In this document: one piece after another, positions 37,282-55,474 of the stretch | Position numbering within the stretch: the first letter of the stretch is position 1 | How the letters are laid out: each line of letters starts with the position of its first letter | Assembly (NCBI RefSeq): GCF_001625215.2 | Contig: NC_030385.2 | Span: 1,295,135-1,359,134 of the forward strand | DNA from: Daucus carota subsp. sativus | Lineage: Eukaryota > Streptophyta > Magnoliopsida > Apiales > Apiaceae | Length of the DNA stretch: 64,000 bases | Reading direction: 5' to 3' | Position numbers and translations under genes: made by a program | The notes under the pieces: model-generated | Seen by the model: the letters and a program-made list of their open reading frames with translations, nothing else | The model's database searches: none | Told to the model about the DNA's origin: nothing

Positions 37282-38849
37282 ATGTCAAACAATAAATCAG
37301 AGTCAGATGCAACTAGTTTAGCTCCCTCATCACCTTCAGGCTCACCAAAAAGAGCAGCATATTTTGTGCAAAGCCCTTCAAGAGACTCTCATGATGGGGA
37401 CAAATCATCCTCAATGCACCCTACTCCAAATTTCACCACTCCAGTGGATTCCCCCTCACACCCCTCCCTCGGAAGACACTCCAGGAACTCATCGTCCAGT
37501 CGATTCTCGGGGATCTTCAGGTCATCCTCAGGGAGGAAATGGGGAAGAAAAAGAAACGAAAAGGGCTGGCCTGAGTGTGATGTGATCCTGGAAGAAGGGG
37601 ATTATGAGGATCAGGAGCGTTTCATGAGGCGAATCCAGGCCTTTATGATTCTGCTCAGTTTTGTTGCTCTGACTACGGTATTTTGTCTCATCATATGGGG
37701 CGCAGCCAGGCCTTATAAACCAGAGGTTCATGTGAAGGTATCGCGAATTTAAGTTCTTTCATGGTACTCATGTCTGCAATGCAATGCTAAATTTTCGGGT
37801 TTTGGCAGAGCCTGGCAGTTAACAACTTCTACATTGGAGCTGGTGCGGACTTCACTGGGGTGCCAACAAAGATGCTGACCATCAATGGCTCATTGCATTT
37901 GAGTGTTTACAACCCTGCTACATTTTTCGGCATCTATGTCACCTCTACGCCTGTCAAATTTATTTACGCGGACATTGTCATTGCATCAGGACAGGTGAGA
38001 TGGTTTTGCTACTTGATTTTATTGCTCAGTCTCATCAATAAATACTGCAGCTTGTCTTATAAACCGATGAATCCTTTTACTTGTTGAGTTTTTATAATTG
38101 AGTTAATTGCAAAACGCATATCTCTAGTTCAGGTCAATTGCAATTTATTATGTAAACTTTAGATAACTACATAATGCATTCATTGACATATTTTGGTGCC
38201 TCACCTTAAATCCTTTCGACCCATCACAATGGAAATTAAAAGGATGAAATAGCCTTGAGAATTAACTAAAATGTAATGCTATAGGCTCTTAAGTTTATTT
38301 TACCCTTTAATTTAACATAGTCATAGGTTAAAATAGACGAAAATGAGTCAAAAGGGTTCAACATGTGACGCTAAAATATGTTAAAAGAATGCATTGCACA
38401 ATTATCTAAAGTTTAGGTTGTATTTGTAATTGGTCCGAACTAAAGGGTGCGTTTTGCAGTTAACTCTTTACAATTGACAAAAGACTGTCATTTTTTCCTA
38501 TGAAAAAATTTCATCCGGCTTTTATGGGTTTCAAGTTCTTAGAACACTTGATTTGATATGATTGCAGCTGAAGAAATATTTTCAGCCAAGAAAGAGTCGT
38601 CGAACTGTAGTCATCGACGTAGAAGCATACAGGGCACCATTGTACGGGGCAGGATCAGGCTTAGTTGCTTCCGACGACAATGTAATTGAAGTTCCTTTGG
38701 TACTTAAGTTTGAGATAAAGTCAGATGGGCACGTCGTAGGGAAGCTGGTAAGGACAAGGCACCAGAAGCATATTTCATGTTCTCTGGTCATCAATTCCAC
38801 CAGAAACAAACCTATAAAGTTCAATAAGAACTCATGCTCGTATACCTGA
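37282..38849 (+). CDS. Companion-of-cellulose-synthase-like LEA_2 membrane protein, 3 exons
   Basis: A 307-aa single-pass membrane protein related to the CC family (Arabidopsis CC1/CC2), which links cellulose synthase complexes to microtubules during stress. Exons 37282-37737, 37809-37994 and 38568-38849, all phase 0. The cytosolic N-terminus (1-118) is Ser/Pro-rich and basic, with the family motif AAYFVQSPSRDSHDGDKSS at about 25-43 and GRHSRNSSSSRFSG at about 64-77. The transmembrane segment is 119-140 (FMILLSFVALTTVFCLIIWG). Residues 145-307 form a LEA_2/NHL-type apoplastic beta domain with TFFGIYVTSTPV and a C-terminal Cys. Functional assignment to cellulose synthesis is by family resemblance of the N-terminus only. 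Confidence 0.85.
38100..38466. mobile_element. Foldback MITE inside intron 2 of the CC-like gene
   Basis: The arms begin GAGTTAATTGCAAAACGCAT and end, reversed, GAGTTAACTGCAAAACGCAC. The flanks TTTATAATT (38091-38099) and TTTACAATT (38467-38475) form a 9-bp target duplication with one mismatch. Homology continues through TAGTTC and AGTTTA(G)AT(A) blocks inward. A Mutator-type MITE of 367 bp. It accounts for most of the intron. Confidence 0.75.
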
Positions 38850-39183
38850 TTTCCAGACAAATTTAAATTCTTCCAAAGCACTGTAACACGGTAACAATGT
38901 ATTTGTTTTCATGGATGTAATGATTCTTCTCTTAATCGCTATCTTCTTCTTTTCACAAGTCCTTTAGCATTTTCTTATACACTGTAGAAGAGTATACTTA
39001 CAATGCTGAGGTTATATGAAAAACCAAACCAAGTAACAAATGATTTAGAAATCGTTAAAGGAGAAGACTTTCCTCTCTGCAAGTCATGAAATTTTTTCAG
39101 AAGATTTCAACTACCGTATCCTTCCCATCTCTGATTATGTCGTTCTGGTTGGTTCTGATATTGTCGCCTTCGCCTTCACTAGA
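38850..39183. other. 3' flanking sequence between the CC-like gene and the PERK remnant
   Basis: Noncoding. Contains the 3' UTR of the CC-like gene. Nothing else recognised. Confidence 0.5.
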
Positions 39184-40620
39184 TTAAACCCGAAGACGTT
39201 CACTGCTAGAGGGTGATGGCTGCTGAGTAACATCATTCAGACCACTACATTCACTGGAGCTCTCCAGGTTTTCAAATAAAAGGTTTTTGAACTTTTCAAA
39301 ATTTTTGTTAAAGATTTGTTTGATGAAATTTGAGATGCACAGCATTAAGCAATAACCCAAGATCTCTTCCTCTATGTCCTATTAGGTTTCATGAATTCTA
39401 GGGAGTAGTTTATATACCTCACTCATCTTTGGCCTAAGTCGAGCCAAATGGCGCACACAAGCCGCAGCACAAGTAACCATTCGGGACATTTCAGTGAAAT
39501 CATAATTCTTCTGCAACCTTGCATCAACTAGAGTACCAAAGTCGGCATCACAAATAGCCTGTGAGAGCAAAGGCCGCGACTGAAATTACATTTAGTGTGA
39601 TTTCAGTACATTTGCAGGTATAAGTAACTATTCCATTTACATGCTAAAAATCTCCGTCGTTTATCCTGAATTTGAAGTTAACTCATAGAGATTTTTTCAT
39701 GCCTTGTACATCTTTGATAGATATGTTCAGAATATTTCATAGTCTTAAAGGTAGTAAGAAGAGCAGTCCTAAAGTTTACCTTCGCCTCAAAACTGTTATC
39801 AAGAAGAATATCACGATGGATGATCTTCGGCTGACCTGCAGATATAGTTGAGCATCAAAGATGTCTATGTAAAAAGAACACATTTTGCTTAAAAAACGTA
39901 CAAACCTCATGCAAGTATGCCAATCCTTTTGCAGATCCTAAAGCAACTTTTATCCTAGTTGCCCAGTTTAGAGGAGCCCAATTACTGGGAAGAGGCTTCC
40001 CTCTCGTTCCTACAAATGAATTTTTAAAATCAAGTTGAAAATGAAATTCACATAAGAGGAAACACATTCAGAGCTTACCGTGTAAATAAAGGTCCAGGGT
40101 CTTATTTGGAACATAATCGTAAACCAACAGTCTTAGATCATCAGTACTGTAGTAGCCAACTAATGAAACCAGATTCTTGTGATGGATATGACTTACAGTA
40201 TCATCCTCAGACTGAAAGTCACGCTTGCCCTGTCCACTTCCTATTTTCAGCTGCTTTACTGCAACCTCTTTCCCGTTGGAAAGATTTCCTTTGCGAACTT
40301 GACCAAAACCACCTTCACCAAGGAGATTAGCACTGGAGAAGCCATCACTTGCATGCTAATTCCTCATATGTAAATATTCATTTTGAGAGTTTTAGACCAC
40401 GGCCAGGCAGAGCATGTGAAAACAGTTTCTGGGAGCCTGAGCTACTGCTTGTTGACCATTGTAGGGATGTGGGAACACTAGTTGAAAAATGCTTCTTACT
40501 CGACGCTGGTGTGTTTGGACAACAAGTAGGCATTGGAGCTCGCCGGACCATCTCGTTTGCTTGAGGTGGAGAACTCTGCTGCCAATGATGATGCGGATAG
40601 TCACATTGATCATCTGGCAA
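39184..40620 (-). pseudogene. Degenerate PERK-type receptor-like kinase
   Basis: Pieces of a proline-rich extensin-like receptor kinase appear in order on the minus strand. There is a frame with FTYEELAC at about 40345-40375, then a frameshift into [17 protein letters not shown] at about 40345 downward. Subdomains follow: [51 protein letters not shown] (to about 40085), then ALGSAKGLAYLHE (about 39910). Next is HRDILLDNSFEAKV (about 39785), where the Lys-Ala-Ser-Asn of the catalytic loop is deleted. Then comes a C-terminal lobe piece (39419-39560, ADFGTLVDARLQKNYDF) and a tail ending at 39184. DFG, the activation loop, the APE motif and subdomain IX are missing. With the frameshift this cannot be an active kinase. 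Confidence 0.85.
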
Positions 40621-41841
40621 GCACAATCATATTAGCATATGCAAGTCTACAATTAAACACTATATCATTAGAAGAAAGCATCACCATTTTAACTAAAGGC
40701 CATTACATTATCTTAACCAGAATCACTTTGTAACACTGGCAAAACCATTTTAGATAGAGATTATATTTCCTTCATCAATATTTGCCAATTGTAATAACTA
40801 ATAATCAAGAAAATCCATCTTAAAAATTATGATTTACTCCCTCCGTCCCCTTTTACATGTCCATTTTGCTTTTCAAGGAGTCAAATTGACCAATTTTTGA
40901 CTAAACAATACAAATTATCTATTCAATATTTTTAAAATCCGAAAGTTGCATATTAAAATAGACAAAACATACTTTCTAATGATATAATTTGTATTATTCT
41001 TTTTAATTATATAATACATGTAAATTACGGTCGAAATATAGTTAATTTGACTGATCAAAAGTCAAAATGGACATATAAAAAGGGACGGAGGGAGTACATT
41101 TCCTGGTTCTATATTTATCTTCTCCCTTTTCCAATTTCGGAATACACCATCCAAAATTCTAATATCTCCAAAAGATCACACAAAAATGCTCAATATTTTG
41201 TCTTTTAGGTCCTCATCTAGTGGCGAAGGCTGAGGTCCTGTTTATTACAGGTTGAAAGTTCCACTCAATGTCTCCCTCCCTCATTTGTAATTCAAACAAT
41301 ATTAATGACTCATTACATAAACATCATCAAATAAAAAATCCATAATAACATTTCATTATATGAATCATGCTAATGGTAATGGGGTTTCCAAGATTCCGAA
41401 GAACAGAGGCCAATCATTTCGATGATGAAACTATAGTACACATTCATCTGCATTTAAAAAAAAAGCCTTTCAACCAGTTCAATTCATTCCGCTAATATAA
41501 TTGTAATACATTCTTTGATTTTAAAAATAATTAGATGCAAATCTTTACAAATCATGCTGAAAACACGTTTATCTATGGGTTTTTTCTTCTACATGGGAAG
41601 GCAAAACAAAGAAGCAAAGAATGATCTAAATGGAGGGGATCCGACCAGTATTCTGTATCCCCTCGTGTAGAATCCATCCGCTTCTGATGACAGTGCAGAC
41701 ACATGCCCAAGCAACTTGCTAAAACTGCAAACTGTGACTACAGAACCTCTCTACCCAACAGTGATCTTTGCATCAAGCCAAACACTTGTTCTTCACAAGG
41801 GTGAATCTGCATTCCCTCCCTTCTTGCTACTCAACCATGTT
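40621..41841. other. Spacer between the PERK remnant and KIN13B
   Basis: Holds a Stowaway MITE at 40837-41094 and the 3' UTR of the kinesin gene. AT-rich otherwise, with no gene seen. Confidence 0.55.
40837..41094. mobile_element. Stowaway MITE (Tc1/Mariner)
   Basis: The 258-bp element starts CTCCCTCCGTCCCCTTTTAC after TA and ends with AAAAGGGACGGAGGGAG before TA. The inner blocks ATGTCCATTTTG / AAAATGGACAT also pair. It has no coding capacity. Confidence 0.85.
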
Positions 41842-49617
<7,776 letters not shown>

Positions 49618-49626
49618 TTCTCGTTA

Positions 49627-49685
49627 TATAGACCGAGAGAGAGAGCGAGAGAGATAGAGAGAGAGAGAGACAGGGAGAGAGAGGT
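49627..49685. repeat. (GA)n microsatellite in the KIN13B 5' leader
   Basis: GAGAGA-type tracts begin about 15 bp upstream of the KIN13B start codon on the opposite strand sense. They read as CT tracts in the gene's orientation. Pyrimidine-rich leaders are common in plant 5' UTRs. A length polymorphism is likely. Confidence 0.8.
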
Positions 49686-51088
49686 GGTTCAAGTGAAATG
49701 TGTGATGTGGTTACTATCTCTCTCGAGTGTTTCTCTCTCTAAAAGTGAAGAAGATTAGTTTAAAGGAGGGGAGAGAGGATTGATTGTGTAAGTGTACAGT
49801 ACTTTACTAATTCAAATTTTGTATTGACGGGACGGGAAACTGTTTGAGTGAGAGAGAAAGGACGTTATTTAGGTTTAAATTTTGCTTTCCTAACATTGGT
49901 CAGCGCCTCGATATTGACCATAATTCCAAATTTAAAGTGAAAGAGATTAAAATGAAAATTAGAAAAAACGACGAAATTTGGAAATATAATATAAATAAGA
50001 TCCGAATGATAAACATTGTTATGAACATATAGGGGCCGTTTAGCTTACTTTAAAAGAAGTGATTTCTTACTTAAAATAAAGAAGTGCGGTAGAAATGAAA
50101 AGTAAGAGACCGTTTGGGTGAGTTTAAAATAAGTGTTTTTTGCTTAAAATAAATAAGTGGAGCAGAAGTTAGAAGCAAGATACGACTTATAAGTGATTAA
50201 AGTGTTTGGGAAATAAGTAGAAGTCCTGAAACAAAAGCTAGCATTCCTAACTTTTTATAAGTGTTTCTTGACTTATTACACAAACAGTACGAATAAGTGC
50301 TCCTAACTTATAATCTGGAAGCTGGATTTATAAGTCCTAAACAAACACCTAAATAAGTTAATAAAGTGTTTAGAAAAAAAGTAGAAATTGTAAAGATAAG
50401 CCAACATTCTTAACTTGTTAAAAGTGTTTAACTTGTTTACACAAACGTATAAGAAAAACTTAAGTTAGAAGCAGCTTGCCAAGTGCTAAGAGGGGGGCAT
50501 ACTTTCAAAACTTTTGAGTTTGATGCTGGGTCACTTTTTCAAATAATAGTGGAAATACTCCTTATCACGGTCATTACATTTAAAACACTTCATCTTTGTT
50601 ATATTAAAATTTTGTTTATTCTAAAATTCATTTTTAGTCAAAGTATAAATTACAATATTTTGAAGGTGTTCATTTTTTGTGGAAAAAATTATTTTATCAT
50701 TATTATATTTTTTTGTCTTTTTTATTTAGAGACTCATTTTTTATAAGAAGATCACATACGCTAATCTTTCATATCTAGTGCCTGTTTGTTTATCAGAAGC
50801 AGAAACTGCTTCTCGAATCTGTTTTCCTTGACTTGTTTGTGTAAATAAATAGAAGCACCGTTAGAGGTCGTTTGGTTCATGGATATCTAGAATCAAGTAC
50901 GGGGTTTGTCCATTTCACACTCATACCTCATGTTTAGTTGGAAAAAATAAAATATGAAACTCATATCTTAAACCCCAATATAGGGTTTTTGATACCCAAG
51001 TGGGGATGCGGGTATGAGATGGAGGTATGACATGAATTTATTTTTTTATCTTTGTTGTCCATATCTAAGTAATGAAATATTAATGTTT

Positions 51089-51641
51089 GGGGTTAATAAT
51101 CAAGTAAATCACCAAAGTGGGATTGATATATCAAGTTGGTCACCGAAATGAAAACGGTCTCAAACCGATTACCGAAGTCAGTTAAAAGTATCTCTGAATA
51201 TGAGTTCTTCTGAATATAGGTCTGAGAGTGAAAATATTATTAATTGAGTTTTACAAATTATTATTAAATGTCACCACAACTAAGTATAATATTATGACTT
51301 CTAGTATTTATAATATTAAATTTATATTTTATTAAGTTTATTTATATTTTATTATTTATTATATAGTTATTTTCTTTGTTTTAATTAAAAATAAAATAGT
51401 AAATAAACTTGATAAAATCTAAATATATTATTATAAATACTAGAAGCCATGATCTTGTACTTAATTGTGATCACATTCAAGAATAATGTGTAAATCTCTA
51501 TAAACAATATTTTTACTCATTGAACTCATATTTAAAGATACTTTTAACCGACTTTAGTGACCAATTTGAGACTGTTTTCACTTCAGTGACCAACTTGATA
51601 TATCAAGCCCACTTTGATGACTCACTTGATTATTAACCCTC
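51089..51641. mobile_element. Foldback MITE with long arms
   Basis: The left arm begins GGGGTTAATAATCAAGTAAA and continues TCACCAAAGTGGG, TTGATATATCAAGTTGGTCA. The right arm reads back the same blocks. It is flanked by AATGTTT on both sides (51082-51088 and 51642-51648), a target duplication of at least 7 bp. The arms exceed 100 bp each and the centre is AT-rich and noncoding. Confidence 0.75.
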
Positions 51642-51680
51642 AATGTTTAATAAAAATTAAATCAATGATGCAAAAATATA

Positions 51681-51961
51681 CACCCTCCGTCCCACCCATT
51701 TCTTTACACTTTCCTTTTTGGGGTGTCCCACCCAATTCTTTACATTTCAAAACTTACCAAAAATAGTCAATGGGTCCCACCATTTCTCCACTTTTCTTTC
51801 CTTTTCACACTACTTTTACTCCACTATCTTCTTTTTATACATTAAAAATCAACAGGTCCCACCACTTTACCCACTTTTCTTCCTCTTTTCCACTATTTTA
51901 TACATATTCCTTAACCTCCGTGCCCAACCCATTTGATAAGAAATGGGTGGGACGGAGGGAG
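51681..51961. mobile_element. Stowaway MITE (Tc1/Mariner)
   Basis: Bounded by TA. The left end is CACCCTCCGTCCCACCCATT and the right end is AATGGGTGGGACGGAGGGAG. This is the complete relative of the decayed copy at 45641-45926. Confidence 0.85.
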
Positions 51962-53454
51962 TATAAAAATAATAATTTTATTATTTTATTATTATTAACT
52001 TATTTTTTTACGAAAATTTTATATATTGATTCCGACACTCAGCCAAACACATGATATCTGATTTGATACCTCAAACCAATTTCACCTGATTCCTCATTCC
52101 AATCTCATAGCACTCTTCGAACCAAACGACCTTTGAAGAAGTTGAAAATGCTAACTTCTTTCGGAGAGTTTCCCATTTTTTTTCCGACACTTTATTAATT
52201 TATTTACTTCTCACTTTTAATCCATTTCTTTATTTTAAAGAAGAAATCATTTTTTATAAACTTGCCCAAACAGAGAGTTACCTGCATCAGATTTTTTTTA
52301 TTTTTTTTTTTGTCAGGGTACCTGCATCAGCTTTGATATCATTAGTTTTTCTAAATTTTGGGGATTTCATGATAAATTATTATTATTTAACAACATATTT
52401 TGATGATATTATATTTGACATATTTTGATGATATTATTTTTACTTAGGAGCTGTTTGGGAGTGCTGTTAAAAATTGTTGTGCGGTCAGAAAAGTGCTGAT
52501 AAAAAAAGTGCTGTCGTAGAAATCAGAAAACTGTTTGGTAATTTTTTGATATTTGCTTATTTTTGAATTGTAATAAATAAAAAATAACTTTTTTGGTGGG
52601 TTTGGATAGTGAAATTTGTAATAGCTTTCTGCAAAAGCTGAAAACTACTTTTTCCAAAAGCATGTGAAGACCTGCTTTTTCTAAAAGCAGCTTTGCAGTT
52701 AAAAATTGCTGTTCAAAAAAACTGTTTTCAGATTTACTAAATAATTTTTCACCTGTTTTCAGCAAAAAGTTGCTGTTGCTGTCTGCAACAGCAACCCCAA
52801 AGAATACTTTAATCGGATACAATGCCGCAATCGAGCTTATTCGAGCTAAATAATTTGATTAAGTGAAGGCACTTGAGCAGGCAAAGAGCATAGTGGGAGT
52901 GGGTCCGAATCCAAGAATGTGCTCAATCGGAGCATCATGCAGTAGCTACCGTCCCACATGGTGGGGAACAACTACGTCGTTTTAGACGTCTTCTTCTCCA
53001 TCATCTACATTAACAAGGCTACTAGCAGTTGTTTTGTTTGACCAAACACTCGGGATTAAATTAAAGTCTGGACTCCAGCTCAACCACTTAACTTTTCTCA
53101 TTTATTGACACCGCAGGGCCCAGAATGAATTCCACGATTTGTGTATCTGTAATCCAATAAATTTGGGCTTTAATACACATGTGTACGTATCGAGCCCAAA
53201 ACTTGTAAGCCAGGCCTGTCCAATATGGATCATATTCTTGCAGGCAACTTATTCTTTCTCTGACTGGTAAATTGAACACGAACATAAATATAAAGGTGCT
53301 GAGAATTAGCGTTAGCGGGGAATTGTTAGCGAATAAATCAGCGAATTAAATTAGATGTTTTGACTAGTTGTGATTGAAGTAGATATTTTGATCATTATAT
53401 TGAATTAGCACCCATTATGTTGTCAAGCACTTTGATAGAAAACTTTAATCTGAC

Positions 53455-53690
53455 AATGGTCCTGTTTGTTTAAGAGAAGCAGAAGCTTCTACTTCTGGCT
53501 TCTGCTTTTCTTGACCCGTTTGTGTAAAAAAGCAGAAGCACTTTTAAGAAACCGAGAATGCTAGATTCTCTCTCACAGCTTCTGTTTCTTTTCCAAACAC
53601 TTTATTAATTTATTTACTTCTCAGTTCTGCTCCACTTCTCTAGTTTAAGCAAGAAGTTACTTCTTTTAAGCTTGTCCAAACGGCCCCAAT
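53455..53690. mobile_element. hAT-like MITE, uninterrupted copy
   Basis: The ends GGTCCTGTTTGTTTAAGAGA and CTTGTCCAAACGGCCC are roughly inverted, with internal blocks CAGAAGC and ACTTTATTAATTTATTTACT. The same blocks occur at 50780-52274 and in pieces near 61310-61400. The target duplication is not clear. Confidence 0.5.
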
Positions 53691-53984
53691 ATCTTTTTAT
53701 CGAGCTGATGAGAAATCTTATCGATACGTCATTTGTTACCTCTTCCTCCTATATTTTCCCACTCGGGTTTTATATATCTGAGGACGGGCCGGACTAGGCT
53801 TATAATAACAGGACTAGAAAAGATGGGGAGAGCGTTTAGGTGAGGTAGAAGGCCCCAATGATTCAGATTCAGGGAGATCAATTTGAAATTTGTGACACTT
53901 TAAAACCATCCAGCAATATGAGAATCTTATTGATGAGAATGAAGAGTCCCAATAACATGCATAATGATAAAATTTTCACAGTTT

Positions 53985-54303
53985 CTCGAAGAATATTGTG
54001 AGGATCAGCTAGTCTGAGGGAAAACAGAAGAGCTTGAGTTGCAAGATGGTTTTCATGGAAGGCAGCAGTTCTAAGATAGATGCTGGCAGAGTAAGAATGC
54101 TTAAGAAGAAAAGATGAGAAAGAACTCTAACACGAACAAGAAGTTATTAGATCAGGGAAATGAGATGCAGACTGATGCCTGGATCAAGCACGAGCTTGAG
54201 AATGGCGCACAACTGGAGTCTGCCAATACCGATAAGCAGAGGAGGCAGCTATACATACTAGAACTTAAGATTATTTGTTGTACAGATAAGTTGATTATGA
54301 TAT
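53985..54303 (+). pseudogene. Possible remnant of an unidentified gene
   Basis: One frame here has coding-like composition: about 53985-54110 with several stops, then 54114-54303 open (NTNKKLLDQGNEMQTDAWIK and a Glu/Lys/Gln-rich stretch). Charged, low-complexity-free composition differs from the surrounding AT-rich spacer. I do not recognise the family. It may be a decayed exon of a gene lost from this block, or chance. Confidence 0.25.
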
Positions 54304-54599
54304 GAAGAAATATGTAAGAGTTATTTACATTACACGAAAGGAAAGAACTATGGTTCTGTACAATGATCATCTATCTACATCAATAAACAAGAATTTCACA
54401 AGTGTTCTTTGTTCCGACTTTGTTATAACTACTGGACACTTTCTTCCCCTGCCGTACATCTAGTCCATGTTTACCTAAGCGCTTTCTTTTATTACTTCTT
54501 TTCAACAACGACATTGTTGTTTCTTTAAAAACTGAAGTCGAATTTCCCCCAAAATGTGTGCTATAGTGTAAAAGGTTTCAGTTTCTTGTCATATAACAC

Positions 54600-54699
54600 T
54601 CTAATCTGTTTCATAAGCAGTAAAGACAGCCCCATTCATTGCAAAAGCTCTGGAAGCTTAACCATACACATACCTCGGAAATAGAGGCTGTAGTTCTCT
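54600..54699 (-). pseudogene. Decayed partial duplicate of the BAC2 3' end
   Basis: The 26-bp sequence at 54611-54636 (TCATAAGCAGTAAAGACAGC then CCCATT) is identical to 54771-54796 inside the BAC2 last exon. Weaker similarity extends on both sides. In translation, FAMNGAVFTAYE matches FVVNGAVFTAYE of the gene, and an upstream piece YFRGM matches LFRGL. It begins directly after the BAC2 stop codon. Confidence 0.7.
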
Positions 54700-55073
54700 A
54701 GATTGTGTGGTCTGACAGAACAGTTTCATGCTTGTTGTCGTTGCCGTTAAAGAATAACCTTAAAGCTGATTCATAAGCAGTAAAGACAGCCCCATTAACT
54801 ACAAATGCTCTAGCAACTGCAGTTCCCAATCCTCGAAATAGGACATTATATCCTTCTTGTTTAACACTCTTCTGTAAGCAGTCAACAATACCATTGTACA
54901 TTAGTGGAGATGATGGAGACTGAGCTTGAAGCCTGGTTTTAACAACATCTAGAGGGTAGCAGCATATCCAGCTTGCAACACCAGCAAGACCTCCTGCCAT
55001 AAGCATTGTTTTGCAGGTTTCTTGGCCACTTTTTCGGCATCCAGGATGAAGCTGCTCTCGAACAAATTCATAT

Positions 55074-55264
55074 TGCTGGAACAGTATATATATATACGTA
55101 TATTACAGAATGTATATCACTAGTCTATTCTCAGATTTCCAGTCCCCTTCCTCTGTGTTAGCACCTCTGTATTTATAGGGCCTTTAGCACGTGACTTGCG
55201 CATGCTTGTTATCTGGACTTGTTCCTCCTTGGGCCGTTCTTATACTTCTGGGCCAAGGCCCAAC
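55074..55264 (-). repeat. Additional tandem LTR copy (191 bp)
   Basis: Matches the other two LTRs base for base but lacks the outermost terminal base or bases at its inner edge. It is joined to the 3' LTR by CAAA (minus: TTTG). Its outer end abuts the target duplication CATAT at 55069-55073, so it belongs to the integrated element. Confidence 0.9.
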
Positions 55265-55268
55265 CAAA

Positions 55269-55460
55269 TGCTGGAACAGTATATATATATACGTATATTA
55301 CAGAATGTATATCACTAGTCTATTCTCAGATTTCCAGTCCCCTTCCTCTGTGTTAGCACCTCTGTATTTATAGGGCCTTTAGCACGTGACTTGCGCATGC
55401 TTGTTATCTGGACTTGTTCCTCCTTGGGCCGTTCTTATACTTCTGGGCCAAGGCCCAACA
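55269..55460 (-). repeat. 3' LTR (192 bp)
   Basis: Preceded in element orientation by the polypurine tract and identical to the 5' LTR. It is followed not by host DNA but by TTTG(G), the first bases of the PBS region, and then by a further LTR. Confidence 0.93.
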
Positions 55461-55474
55461 TTTGTCCCCCCCTC
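55461..55474 (-). other. Polypurine tract
   Basis: On the minus strand GAGGGGGGGACAAA lies directly before the 3' LTR, as required for plus-strand priming in reverse transcription. Confidence 0.8.

Larger units (their letters stand above)
50780..52274. mobile_element. Nested MITE complex: hAT-like element split by a second element
   Basis: The outer copy (left part 50780-50864, right part 52133-52274) aligns with the uninterrupted relative at 53455-53690. Between its halves sits an element with ends AGGTCGTTTGGTTC (50865-50878) and GAACCAAACGACCT (52119-52132). That element in turn contains the foldback at 51089-51641 and the Stowaway at 51681-51961. The target duplication of the middle element is not clear. 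Confidence 0.65.
49618..54697. other. Intergenic region between KIN13B and BAC2, a transposon nest
   Basis: Includes the KIN13B promoter and leader, hAT-like MITE copies at about 50036-50345 and 53455-53690, and a nested set at 50780-52274. It also has a TGCTGTT-rich imperfect foldback segment at about 52447-52800, a possible gene remnant at about 53985-54300, and a decayed duplicate of the BAC2 3' end at 54600-54699. No intact gene is visible. Confidence 0.6.

Noticed and set aside
55191..55373. 60-codon frame with its near-copy at 58489-58773
   Set aside because: Both are translations of the LTR, not genes.
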